A model generated the notes under the pieces. That model was not told where the DNA came from. It made no database searches and was given only the letters and a program-made list of their open reading frames with translations. A stretch of DNA of 64,000 nucleotides, from contig JAQGDQ010000414.1 of assembly GCA_030141605.1 (NCBI GenBank), positions 1 to 64,000 of the forward strand, read 5' to 3'. Position 1 is the stretch's first letter. Every line of letters begins with the position of its first letter. The stretch is from Tubiluchus corallicola (Eukaryota > Priapulida > Priapulimorpha > Priapulimorphida > Tubiluchidae). Made by a program: the position numbers and the translations under genes. Positions 46,554-60,800 of the stretch are shown here, piece after piece.

Positions 46554-48862
46554 TGTTTATTTTTTCTAATGTTTGTCTGTGTCCAACATGTATTCTTTTC
46601 CTAAATTCACATTTTTTATTTCATGAGTGGATCATGACATGTATCAAAAGTTTACATTAATAGCAAATATCTTTATTAGGAATTTGAATTTGCTTTAATA
46701 TTCTCTGGTTCAAAATGTGAACTGTCACTTAAATTAACTTATCTTATCTACTAATGCACCAAATTTTTCAAATGTCTAAAATAAGCATCACTAGCATATA
46801 GCAGTTATACTTAGTTTTACATAAAGCCCTGTAAGCTTTTGAAAATCTTATAGATTATAATTAAAACGTCTTAAAGTATAGTAATTTTTAGATATGTTAG
46901 TAGCAATGTATCTACAATACACAGAGTGCAGAAATTTTGCTAGCTAACTGCTAAAGCTTTGACGGAGAGAATTTTGAGTTTTGCTAGTTACAGGAGCACC
47001 AGTATTTTTTTCTTTTAATGATTAGCATTAAACATCTGTGTTTGTTGCTCTTTTACTGTGAATAATTTTTTATTCATACTTATGAGTAGAGTTTAAACGA
47101 ATAAATTGATGCAAGGGTTAACTGGTTTAAGGATTTTTGAGACTGTATAAAATAAGAAAACAGCTAATAAAAAGTAATTGTGGATGAAAAAAATATTTCA
47201 ATTATGCATTTTGCCCAATCCTTGCCTAAAGTTTACTTATGTTTTGTGTATCAGTTGTTTTAGTTGTAAGTTTCATTTAGTATATTATATTTTTGATAAA
47301 TTGTTTAGCAATGCGGAGTCTATATCTTTTCACAGTCAATGGGGCCAAATGTGTAATACCTGATAGTTTTGCTACAAGATGCATTTAATTTAAATAAAGA
47401 TGTTTTTATGCTACATCGCAATTAGGGTTACATTTTGACAAAATTATATTTTTTTGGACAGTCTGAACTGCATATGTCTGTGTGTTCACGCTTAAAACAG
47501 TCTACAGCTGTAATGTATCGACACATTTCTTAGCCATTGTTAAGTTCAGTTGTGCCAAATTTCTGTAAATACTCTTTAATTTTTGTAGTAAAAGCTTTTT
47601 CAGTGATCTCTCATGCAAGTTTGCAGTATTACTTTAGTTGTCTAGTTTTTCTATGGGATTAATAACTTTAGTAGTAACATAACTTAGAACTCATTTGTTA
47701 CACTGACCTAAATGTCACTTATACTTTTAAATCTATATTTTTACAGTAATGGTGTAGTATGTACTGTTGTGTGTTGCAAAAGGCTGATAATACTTTTTCG
47801 TTTCACAACAATTGCACAATGAATTTTGTAAATCATTGACAGTAGTGGTACTATTAGAATCGCAAGTGACCAAGGAAATGAACAAACTGAGCTTTTTCTC
47901 TGTATTTCCTGTGTAAAATTATATTTATGCCATTTTGAACTGATGTTTTGTAAAATAGTATATTGGATATATATTATAATATAGAGTTTGCATAATTTAA
48001 GATGCGCTGTTTTTTATGACCAATCAATTGTATTAGCTACAGTTACTATCAATAATACTTTGATTCATAAGATAATGATGTCCTACTTGTGAAGTAGGAA
48101 CCCATTGTCCTCAGAGTTCTGTATACTGATGCACCAAAAATGCTAGGCATAGTTTATTTTTATGATGTGCGTGTCACACTGTAGGATTTTATATCAGCAG
48201 TGATTGTTAACTCGTTTGTTAAAATTTTTATCTAAGATTGTTTTGTACATTATTAGAAACAGTATAACTTTTTAACATGTTAAGGACAGTGTATTGTAGC
48301 TAATTTATTGTTTTTGTAACTATTAATAAATTGATTAGGATGATTTATAATGAGCTGTGAAGCACAATTATTATGTAACTAGTGTAAAATTTTGCGTGAT
48401 CAATGACCTGTGTTCTTGAGATCTTGATCGTAACATTTCTGTTTCGTTTTTTACGTTATGTAGTTATAGCCACAGTTTACAGTATTAGCAACTTTAAGCC
48501 TACGCAGTATCTAGACTATATATGTGTGAATACATACACTAGGTCTGATATAATATGATACACTTGCTATATTTGTATATACTATCGTTTGAACCTACAG
48601 TACAGAAACTAAGTCTTTGTGCTCAAACATTCCATGAAAGGCTTTTGCTTGAACAGCACCTTTTGCGTATGACCTCTCAAGAACACAGCTAGTCGGTACT
48701 ATTGACAGAAATGTAGCCGTCCTGTGAATTTTGACGTAAATTAATGTTAACCGTCAAATCGTTGAAGATAATTATAAACTCTTTCTATTTTTTACAAGTG
48801 CAAATTTAGGGTTCAGTGCTGCTCTATTAGCAGTATTGTAATAATTGTGCTGTATTTGACTA

Positions 48863-49039
48863 CAGTCAAACCTCGTTCCCTTTATATACCAGCCTTGCTT
48901 AACACCCAAGTTTTTGGCAAAACAAAATATCTATAGTTGAGAAATATATGTATTAATGGATCTCGTTATAATGCCAAACTTACTATAACAATAACTTTTT
49001 TTGCAGTCACAAATCGTATGGTATAAAGAGGTTTGACTG
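48863..49039. mobile_element. MITE R6, intact copy with TA target duplication
   Basis: 177 bp bounded by perfect 12-bp inverted repeats CAGTCAAACCTC / GAGGTTTGACTG and flanked by TA on both sides (48861-48862, 49040-49041). The end sequence is of the Tigger/pogo (Tc1-mariner superfamily) kind. No coding capacity. Confidence 0.9.
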
Positions 49040-49508
49040 TACTTAGTACTTAGTTTGATGAACATGTTGTAAGGTACTAGATTTTAAGTGTCTTCCCTAT
49101 CACAGTAAAGAGTTGTTCTACTGTAGTTAAAAATTATATGGATTGATGGACAGAACATTCAAATTATGATTTAAAAAAAATAAAATTATAAATAATTAGT
49201 TGATCTAGGGAATCTATTTGCACATGTATTGAAGTAACGAAGATGTTTGTGTTGTACTCATAAGTCTGTTATTTCTGTAAGCTTTCACTAATTCTGACCT
49301 CATTAATATCTGTTGAATGTTCTTTATTATAGCCAAGTTTTAGTTTTGGACCGTCATCTAAACTAACATTGATTTGAGAGCTAAGTAGCACCATTGTTTT
49401 AAAATCAAAAAATTGCAAAATTTGCTTTGTTTCGTGTACAGCTGTAAAACTATTATAGTTAGTATATAAACTATAGCTGTTTAATTGATGTGGCAAAACT
49501 TCAAACAT

Positions 49509-49864
49509 ACTGAACTAGTTAAATGGCTGCCGTTAGGTAGTTGATATTTTAAGTTTATCTGGTAATAAATCATCTCTTTTACCTGTTCATCAACTTTTAC
49601 CTCTCAACTTCCGTCATCATAATAATCATCAACATTTTCTTCTCTTCGCATGCATTTTCTTTACTCCATTTAACGCATGTTTGTTGTTTTGTTACACTTA
49701 AGGCTTATCCATGTTGAATGTAGCTTATAAGTTCATTTTTTCTGCTACATTCATAGCACTGCAACACATATTGTCAATTGTAATTGTATCATTTGTATTT
49801 TGTGATGTCGTGCTAAATGGATGACTAAATAAATCTATATCTAAGTCTATTTAACTAGTTCAGT
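49509..49864. repeat. 356-bp segment bounded by perfect 16-bp inverted repeats
   Basis: ACTGAACTAGTTAAAT at 49509-49524 and its exact reverse complement at 49849-49864. The right part carries GACTAAATAAATCTATATCTAAGTCTAT, which looks like a LINE tail. It could be a foldback/MITE element or an insertion beside a palindromic AACTAGTT target. Confidence 0.5.
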
Positions 49865-51859
49865 ACACTAAGCCCAACAAGTTCGGCAACTCAGCATGCT
49901 ATACTAAATTGGCCAAACCCTTCCTTGCTCCAGTTTGTCTGGAATAGTGAAAGAACACTGAAAGATTTGGATATTTTTCTTCATTCAAATGTTGTTCTGG
50001 TTGCCTTCGTTTAAACTACCTCAGTGACAGTCTATGCCTAATAACGAGGTTACTAGGTGTGAAGTTATGCTCACGTTCTTAATTACTTCCAACTAGGCGA
50101 TTCTCGAAATTTATTTTAGTTTTTTTTGTTAAATTTAAACACTTATGACAATCATTTTTATAGGCAAGACTTGTTTTGTAAGCGATGACTGGTGTCCATG
50201 ACAGTTATGTTGATTAATTAGGTAATTGCCGTCATGTAACGGCGAGTGTTAATATTATAAATCTTGCCATGTGAAATCATATTTTTTGTAACGATCAATA
50301 TTTTAGCTTAAATTGTTTAATTTCAGCCATTTGTAATGTGACATTGTTTTATAGTGAAATATAAACCTGAGAACATATTTTAAAATTAAAAATACGAGAT
50401 TTTTGTTTTATAGTAGCCACTATAACTCTTTTCAAGTTTTAATATAATCATAATAAAAATTAAAATAACAAGTACAGTTATTTTTAAACACAGCATATGC
50501 TAAATTTTATTATCAGAGAGATGGGAAGATTTCAAACATAACTTGTAAAAGAAATCATACATAACCAAATAAAAAAGTAAGGTAAGATTTCATACATAAT
50601 TTTAAATTACTGATTATTCTTCTGAAACACAGAATTTAATTATCCTCTGATGTTTTTTCAAGTCACAACAGGTAAAAAGGCAGTAAACAAAGTTTGTGTA
50701 GATTTTATCACTCATTTTTAAAAAATGTTAAAACCAACGCAAATCACAAAAAATCACAGTGTGGCTACAAAAAATGTAAAAAATATGTAACATAAAATGC
50801 AGCGTTTATGGAAAGTACATCATGATTGGAATGCAAAGATTTTGTTTACCCAGAGTTCAATATAACTGGCAATGTGGTAAACACTGATATTAGGCCTACT
50901 CACACACACACAAGTTAAAACAGCTTACAGTAACTTTATCACAAGCTAGACTCTAACATGGCTCCAAAAAATCTACATTCAACAAAAATTCAGAGCAATT
51001 TGAAAATTCGTGAAGTGCCATATCAGAGGGACTTAAGATATCATACTTATATACCTACTTAACTTGCAATGTGGCAAGAAATGACACATTTTTGGTGTTT
51101 TAACGTGCAAATTTTTGTCAAGCACAAAGTTAAATGTGATGAAGAAAAAACTTCTGGAGAATGCCTTAAGATTTCACAGAACCTTAGACCCTTTTTGATG
51201 TGGCACCTCACATTTTTAAACACTGATAACTTAGTTATGCCGCTTACTATACATTACATGAAATAAACGCTCAACTCTGTCGTATAAAAAATTAAAATGT
51301 AGCTCTTAAATAGTGGTTTATATATAACAGAACATACATAACTGTATAACCTTAACACTTCCTACATGGCAACAACATCGCCACGGCAACAGCAGTAAAC
51401 ATGGTAACAAGTACAACTCTGACAGATCTATTCAAAGAGAATAAAATACAATAACACATTATGTGAAAATATATTCTATATTATCCTGTTATGTTACTAA
51501 GTATTAGTAATTTTTATTTTCTAGTACAATTTTTATTTGTGCATAGTATATATGCAACATTTTTCGTTACCAGTTAAAATTATTTAACACCGCAGCGCTA
51601 ACAGGACACGTTATTTGCGACTACTGTATCAATCCTATTTACAACTCACGAAGTAACTGTGATATTCCGTACTTGCTCATAACAACAAGCATACCAATAG
51701 AGATATCTTGCATCTCTACAAATATGTAAAATGCATGCAAAAGAGCAGCAACGTGATCCTAAAATAAGTTTCTTCGCTTAAGCTCAGTCTTCCTAATTTG
51801 TCTATTTTTGTTTGTCACCATTACATAATTCTCAACAATTTCCATGCTGCAGTATAGAG

Positions 51860-54800
51860 TTACCATTTATTGGAATATGGAGTGGTAGATGAACTGTCCT
51901 CAGCTGTACAAACACGATAAAAGTACAGATTGTTTTGGAAAAAAGTCACTACTGGATCTATGTCAGTGCCGGCTGTGTCAGCACAAACCTAAATAAGTAT
52001 AAAGAGGAGAACATCATGTTACAATCACAAACACAAACAAGTGCAAAGAACATCATATAACCGAAACAAGTACAAAGAGAAGAACAAAATGTTATATTGC
52101 ATTGCAGACTTGAGTTCAAACCTTCCCGAGACAACAAACTTTCATTTGATCATTTTTGATATGAATTTTCCCATGTAAAATCAATTATCACTTCTCGGGC
52201 AACAATACATAAAATTAAATCAAAGAGCTACAAGCAGCATTTGGAACATCTACTTTTTTCTCATATACCTTTAATCTACATCTACTTTTGCATCATCTAC
52301 ATGTCATGAACTTTACAAACATTTACTTTCATCTATTTAAATAAATAAAAACAACAGTGAGTAAATTATTAATAAACTTCGTCAGCTCCTTTATTGTACA
52401 ATGCAAAAGTCTGTAAATTTTGCGTCTGTTTATGCCGTCGCATGTGAAAAGATATCTATGACTAACTGTCTGGTTTCAGAATGCAGTGTCACATTTCCTA
52501 GTACAATTAGATAAAATCATGGCGTCTTTCAATTGGTAGGGTCGATAGGAAAATATTTAATGTTCATTATTACAAGCTATTTAATAAACTATTATAAGTT
52601 TTTGTCTCTGTTGGTTTTCATGTATTACGGTTATTTTCAAATTTCCGTTCATTTCGTTCCAGTATTATAGCAAATATAAAATTTCATTCGTTCTGTTTGT
52701 GTATTGAATAGCAATTGTTCTTGTATTTTGTTCGTGTATCGAGTACCAACAATGGCTGCAAGGCAACAAATCTCTTCACAGCCAAACTTCTTTACAAAAG
52801 CAAACTTGAGCAGATTTAATAATGAAAAATGTAAAACTAAAACACTTTTTGAAGTGCAGTTGTTAGAAAAAAACCTGAAACAGATCATACTGTTGTTCAA
52901 GAAGAGGTGCCAACCTGTGATACACTTTGCAGTTTCACAGGTCTTGGCTGCCCTGGTTTGAAAACCTAACAACAATAATTACCTGTGCTAACACGAGGTT
53001 ATCCGGCGCAACACGGAATGTAAACGAGCTGCTGGGATACTGGGTGGCAGGTATCATCCATTGGTGAGATACACTCTGCAAACACAAATCAGAAAAATTG
53101 CAATAGCCAGTTAATTACCTGTAACAATGCAGAAGCTTGTTAATGAGTGGAACAATTTAATTAACACAACAGACTATAGGTAGTCTTGTGTTTATCCACA
53201 CGGTCGTTTGACTCTAGTCATTCACAATGAACTGTGGATGAGTGAAAGGTAAAATTTAATTATATTTTCAGCCAAGCAGCGGCTTTGGCAACAGAAACAG
53301 AAATAGGAATTTGCAACTGTCTGCTGACAGCACCACTTTCATTTAAATGAATGGATCACACGAGTAAAAATGTTTTCTTTTTATTAATTTTTACTGTATA
53401 TTGTTTTACTTCTTTTTTGTTCAGTTCTAGTTGTGTGTAAAATTTGTATTAACAACATATTATAAATTTTTGGCTTTCTTTTAAGTAACCTGGCACTTAA
53501 AGTAATGCACTTTTCAAAAAAAAACTGGGCTTAAAAACTTCTGAGACCTTATCCTTTTAATATTTTGATCATTTGTTTCGTGGGTGAAGCCACAAATTGT
53601 GCAAATTTTTTGCGTCCCTGAGCCTGATTTTCCTTTTCGACACGATAGGACAAAATTAAATAAACTTTTTCTAAGGATCACCTTGAGTTTGATTAGCAGT
53701 ACTGCACCAGAATAACTGTTTTCTATGTATTATTTGCTCATAAACACGACAGTCCTTAAATATTTGGCTCCAGCATTAAAACATGCAAAGATTATGAAAG
53801 ATACAGAACACTGCAGGTTTTCACAATATGTAATCAACATTTAAAGAAATGCCAATGTTTCTCCTAAAATTATCGATCTGCTAAGCCATACGACACCCTA
53901 CACACACCTTTAAGTAATAACATTAGCATTTTTCTACGATGTATGTTAGTAATTAAGTCAGCTACGATAATGTCTCTATGACTTATGTAATTTTGTTGTA
54001 ATTTGAAAACTTTTGTTAATTCTTTAATAATTAATAAATAAGAGTCATTGAACTCCAGAAGGATTTGGCGCCCTCTCGCCCTTGCGTCAGAGGGCGATTG
54101 CCCCTGCCTCTGACTGACTAATTCTTAATGATAAGAATAGTGACAATGAATAAAAAAAAGGATCATACACACACTTAGACATTTCATTAATTTCTGTTGT
54201 CCCACTGTGTTATATAATGGCTAGCGATTTTATATTTCTCTGTTTTTCCCTTGTGTTTTTTGTTTGCCATGCTTCAGTTTTTTCTATGTGCTCGTATCCT
54301 TTTCTAGTCAGATGTCCTTTTTTCTGTGTTAACAGTATAAGCAAAAAACTTCCCCAAAAATTATTCCAATATTTCTAATAATTCCTTGTGATTTTTTCTC
54401 TTTTTTTTGTTTACCTGAAGAATTATATTGAAATATTGCGGTTTGAAATATTGCATTCTTTCATTTTTCCTCGTTTTATAATTGCAGGGGTTTTTTTTAT
54501 CAAAAATTGACTAATTAAAGGAAGTTTAGGTGATCTTATCCACAATGAATGTTACATTGCCACAAAAATGACAGTAACAGCAATGACAATAATAATGATA
54601 ATAGAAATAATAATAGTATGCTTGCATCTAGCAAATTAACTGTTTAAAACATCAATATAAACGTAGTAAAAACAGTAATAGTTACATTGTGTCCCTTCTC
54701 TATGACTGGCGTATCTATGGTCTGCTCGGGAAAGCCAGTATCAGCACAAATTGATCCCTCTACTTGAAATCCACACAGGTGCACATCAAAACCAGTAGGA

Positions 54801-57800
54801 ACCCTAGAAGATTATTAAATACCCCATGCATTACAATACTTCAAAAACATGAACTTTCTAGGTCAAGCTAGATATCAATAAACATTAGTTTATTTACAAT
54901 ATTCTGAAAATCATATTCTGAAATGATTAAAATACTATCAAAAACTAGTTTTACTTAAATAGATAAATAAACCAGAAAAACTGCGATCGATTTGCTTCAA
55001 AATGTACACGATTAAATAAGGAACCTCACATTTACCATTTTTAGCAACGTAGCATTTACTACAACTTGGAAAAAATTGTTTGAAATGTGATTTTGGCACA
55101 TAGTTGCCAGAAATTACAATAATCCAGCATTTTTTACTAAGTTAATGTAATTTCAGAAAATTGCTTAATTTAAGAAGTCCATTAAAAATGCTTTTTCTTT
55201 GAAATGTTACAATGAAAACCCACATTGATATATATATTGCTCTCTTATATAGTCTTCTCTACTAAGCTTCATTGGTATACAATGCTTTCTTATTTAGTCT
55301 TCCACTAAACCGCATTGGTAATACATATATATTGTTCATTTATATGGTCTTCCACCATAAATTCGTTAATCAATTTATTTTCTAAAAAACATTTGGTGTC
55401 TTTTCCAAACCATCATTTGACCTACCAGTACAACAATATATGGAAAAGTGACAACAGTTTACATACAAAAGATTAGTACAAAAAACATACTTAAAATGGT
55501 CATACTCACGTAATATTAATAGTGATGGGATTGGAATGCATATAAGGGCTTATTGGAATGTAGTAGCTGGAATTTTCCGGTTGTCCACAGTCACGGTTCA
55601 GACAGTACACGTCGGTAACTTCAACCATATTCACGATACTGATTGTTGTTTGAGGAACATCGGGAACATTCGGCTCTAGCGGTATTCCTGATCTCATCCC
55701 TACATTTGCAGCGTCACCTGTCTCACCTGCTTCAGCTGATTCCCGATTCTCTGTAGTAATGTAAAAATCACAGACAACCATTCAGCTACTAGGCATTTTA
55801 GTGAGGTTAATCGATTTGCAGCATGAGCTGTTGAATAAATTCTAACAAATAATGGCACATAACAAATGGTGAAACAGAAAAACTAGTCCGGAATGTGAAG
55901 CTTTCGGATACAGTAGTTGCCGAAAGCATTTTGATACATAAAACCACCTACAGTTGTATCTACCTTACAGCTGACGAAGTCCATGATGGGCGAAAGCTCC
56001 TGGTGGAGAATGAAAATTTTTGAGACTTAATGGGCACTTTGTCTTCTTTGCGATTATGACCGTGACAAGTCTCAGCAGAGCACCATCTTATTTTCAAGCT
56101 AATCCAAAATTTGATCTGTTGGTATCACATAATTTAACCTGTTGGGCACAAAACTTAGCTTCCAGGTTCACGCAGATGTGGGGCAGTCAGCTTGCATGCC
56201 TACAGATTGACTCAAGATCACAACAGTGATCCAAGTTCATTCAGCAGACTAAAATATACTTTAGCAGCTGTACATGCAGAGCAGTTATGATGAAACAATC
56301 CACTTTAACTTTCAGTGTGACTGCAACTCAGAAGAGGTGAATCTAAGAAATGGGCTGAAATTCTGAAGGCGTATCTTAAAAAGTTGGCAAACTACTGAAA
56401 TACATTTTATTTCTCATTTTGCTATTGCTCTTGTTGTTTAATACTGAAAAATGTTGTCTCATTAAACAGTGCTTTTATTAACTATGGTTTTACGTATCAC
56501 GCGGTGACTATTGTACACACGCACGCGCGCACACATCCACACACGTATGTAAGCAACGCACGCCCATCTTGCTCACATGCAAAATGTAAAAACTATCATA
56601 TATAAGCATGGATGTTGCTCGCATGTTATGTTTTGAATTATGAGCTTCCACCAATTCTTCTAAATCTAAATCTTTTGTTTAGAACACCAATTACTATTGC
56701 CATGGAATGCGAAGCAACTCTATTCCTTGACGTCAGAATACGAAAACTGGCTTAATTAGTACATAAACGAGACCGGCATCATGGCAAAATACAACACCTG
56801 ATAGAGTTATTGCACAAGCGGATAAGCGAAAAATAGTTCCGAGGCAGCCTAATTTTCAATCTAATTATTGATTTTTTACCAACACATTATGAACCATGTA
56901 GACTGCATAAACTGCTTACATATTCACAATATTTTGACATAATTTTGTAACGTCTTCCTCAAGTGTTTTTAGAGCTACTTTTAGTCTAGACTTACTTTCC
57001 ACTATAATGACAATCCAGAGATGTACATAAAACCAATAAATAAATCACTATACAGTTAGGATAAATAAATAAAACATATGTTGTTGATGTCTCCCTTGAC
57101 TGAACTGTCAGATGCCAAAGAAGAACAGTTATAATCACAAACGACTTTCTAAGCTTAACAACAACTGAAACAGCTAAAATTTACCCAAGTTTTCAGTATC
57201 TCTCTTTTTCCTCAACTCAACGAAGCGCTTATACTTCTTAATCCGATATTTCTTCCACGCCGGATCTGTCGGCACGACAACCACCGCATCGTGTTGCTGA
57301 TGAGAACGAGTTAGCGGTGAAGACGCTGATGAAGATGGTAAATGCCTCTGCATCTGGGCTATAATGAAATTGATACATTAACACGACGCAAAGTTTTGCA
57401 GAAGTTCTAAGCTTGGTTTTCAGTACAGAAACAAAACGCTTCAAAAGATGGTGTTTGAATTTAAATATCTTACATTTCACAATAGCTAATAATAAATATT
57501 AAAATGTGTATAAACTTTAATGCAACAAAACTATGTACTTGTTAGATAACAAAGTACTACATTTATCTATTACCACCCACGAGAACTGTCGGTAGAAGAG
57601 AACACAATTTCTCCTTCCAAAATTGAGTACCGAATGATACAGGATAACATTTATCCTGGCTGCACCTTATATAATAGAGAAAATCGGATCTAATAAAATT
57701 CCTATATGGCAAAAACATACACTCTATTAACAAAATTTTTTTTTAAATTTTATTATCTGTAGTACTTTTCAATGTTTTATTAAATTTTATGGCAGTAGCT

Positions 57801-60800
57801 TTTTAAAAATGTTAAAAAACTCTGCAAGTTTATCGTAATTTTTATGTTATGTAGTGTCTAAAAAGTTTTTATGTTGCACGAAATCTTACGTGGACTATGT
57901 ACTTAAAGAATAAACTATATCTATATGTATCAATAGAGCAGAAGTGTGAATTACCTTGGTCTCCATCTCCCAGATGCTGTGGATTCGAAGATTCCTCCGT
58001 ACCCACCACTGGTGGATGGACATGGATTTCTTGTCCATGGCTTGCACCCGGTAAGTGATTATGATGGATGAAAACGCCTCCGCCACCTATGAAATAAGTT
58101 AGAAAGGATCTTGACGTTGAGTGACAATGGATCATAATTTATTGAACCCAAAATAAAGATACAGACTGCAGCCTCAAACAACCAGTTGCACAGTTGGTGA
58201 CATGTTATGACACTTTTGGAAAGATTCATAGTAATGCAACTAACAGACGATTAATAGTGTGGCTCACAAAAGGCTGACCACAATAATAATAATAATAACA
58301 ATAATAATCTTTATTTAATGTCGGCTTTTAGATAAACAATTAACATAAGCTCGTTTGCCAACTGTAAATAAAAATTCTACAACTAGACACCAGAAACTAT
58401 TAGTATCCCACTTTTACCCGAATTACTACGCTGACTATAGCATGAACAAAAATTTGAATAGAACAAGCTTGCCAAATTGACTAAGTTTGGAACAACTACT
58501 CATGGAGAAAAACACAAGTGAAGGGTGACAACTAGCATGAATTAATACACGTACTGCATCTGTTGACATTGATCAAGTTCTTACCGGTGTCCACATTACG
58601 TTTCGATTTTTCCGCTGTATGTGCGCATGTAAAAGAATATCAAAAAAGGGCAGCAGCATTATTGTTCAACAAAATTACGTACTAATAGGTACGTATGTGG
58701 TTTTAAGACAAAACCATGTGAATACTTGGGTTTAAATTTAGGTATATCAGATAAATCTTAATTTTGTGCAGTGAAATTTCTTACTTTAAAACAGCCAAAA
58801 AACAAGTAAACACTAGTCATATACCTAAAATTTATGGCACTAGCTTAAAAACTGTAGGACAAGAAAAAGCCTAAAGAAGACCAAATGAAGACAGGCCAAT
58901 TCCATGAACTTTCACCCAGATTTTCGGGTTACACACAAACAATGCTCCATTTAGGGAGCATGTACTCCATTGATTTTGTCTCATTAGTCCTATGTGGGTA
59001 AAATACAACAGTGAGTAACCTCGTTTTTGGATTTTGGCCCCTCGCTTGGAAGTTCAAAGCTTGTCAGCTTATTAAAACTCCAGAAGCTCATGTACCCTAT
59101 CATAGCAAAATACTTGCGAAAAAAATTCGAGCCCAGTCCAAAGCTATAGAAGGTTAAGATGTTTAACTGTAAAAACTGACCGATGCCTACTGCTGTTCAT
59201 CCCTTGACCACAGACCTTGACCCTGCTTGGAGTTACCCAAAATGTGGGTTTTATGAATTTAGCTTAAATTAAATAACTAAACAATGCACTTAAACAGGCA
59301 CAGGATACCTTCTTTCAATAAAAAAACTGACGTTCCAGTTTCAACGTTCTTCAAAGCAAGAGACATATAATACGAAACAGCATTAAACAAATAAATGCTC
59401 AGTTGAGAACAATTAGACTTCAACTTACCAAAATCAGGTCAGCTAGACTACAGAAGACAGAAAGTACAACACAATAACAACAATAAACGGGGTAACAATA
59501 CACACAAAATTAAAATAATGTATACGAAGCTAAAATAAAATTAACATGTTTGGACAAATGTAACACAGTAAAAAACAGACACGCAATTTTTTATTATTAG
59601 AACCATATAGACTATTTTACGTGGATTAAAATTACTGTGGATAAACCGAACTTTAAGTAAATCATACTATGAAGTTACTCAAACTGCTTCCTATAAGAAT
59701 TTTGTAATATAGGTTCCAGAGCACTCTTAAGATTTCTTGATGCTCAGTATTGATGATGAACTTATGAGAACTGTTCTGAGAAATTATTTCACATTTACTA
59801 AGAGTGTAAGATGCATAAACAACAGCGTGTACTTCCAGACCTTTTTGCAAGTGATTTTCAGCTTTCAACAAAGACCTTTGCATAAAGCATTGCTCTAGCA
59901 ATAGTAAGTGTAAAGCAACAAAAAATATACTACACGATAACAGGGAAAATTGACAGAATTAGACTTAAAAATTAAAACAACATCAAACACACAGACCTTC
60001 AGAAATTTCCGGATTGTAAGGAAAGCTTGGCCCTTGCGGTATATCTGGAGGCATAATCACTTTGGAAGGGTGAAGTGCGCCCTCTGTTAGCAGATCTTCT
60101 GTTTCCGTGCTACCATCTATGTCATGTGACCACTGTGTTGGACCAATGAAATCGAGTGAATCAGTGTTGTCCTTCTGCTTTCTTGGAGTCCTGATGTCTA
60201 AACAGTTAAAATTTTAGTATAATAGTTGCTATCAAACTGCCTTTGTTTATCATGAACTGTTATTGGGCAAGTCCTAAACAATTTAACATACATAACACTA
60301 CCATTCTTCTTAATTAACTTATATATGTTGCTAGGCTGATTGTAATGGTGATCCGCAACAATTAATGATACATTAATGCTAGTCACAAATTTACATTAAT
60401 CGGCTTTTTATAAAGTAAAATGCAAAACAGAACTACAAATCAAAAACTATGTAATCATATACAAGGAATAATAAAAAGATCGGTACTTTGCAACACAATA
60501 TTAACGTGTCCATAGCTTGCTTAGACATCTGTATTTGTTTACTAATGCAATACCTTACCAAAATGTAAATTCATAGATGCCAAAAACTCCCCATGGCATA
60601 ACAATTTACAGGTATGAAGTTTAGGCAAAGCACATGCGCAACACTAGTTACTTGATTATGTAAGTCTTTACCATAACACTATTTAATACATTTACAATGG
60701 GCCATGCATAATGTACAAAATGTCATGCATATATTTACGAAACATCTATTTTGTATAATTCACCAACAACAATTAGCTAGTAAATTCTTAAGCAGGATTT

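Larger units (their letters stand above)
46554..51859. other. 3' UTRs and intergenic DNA between TLCD-like gene and MYRF
   Basis: The two genes converge here. AATAAA at about 47393 is a plausible end for the TLCD-like transcript; further ATAAA motifs follow (for example near 48330). A MITE (48863-49039) and an inverted-repeat-bounded segment (49509-49864) are described separately. From 49870 to 51860 I see only A+T-rich sequence and a short CA run near 50900. Confidence 0.5.

Noticed and set aside
52649-52975. Opposed ORFs of 108 and 85 residues in a MYRF intron
   Set aside because: Perfectly overlapping on both strands, no known domain; the plus frame could be an old transposon scrap but nothing supports it.
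57895-58086. Alternative frame of the MYRF exon at 57955-58086
   Set aside because: Phase of both neighbouring exons supports the GGGVFIHHNH frame, not this one.
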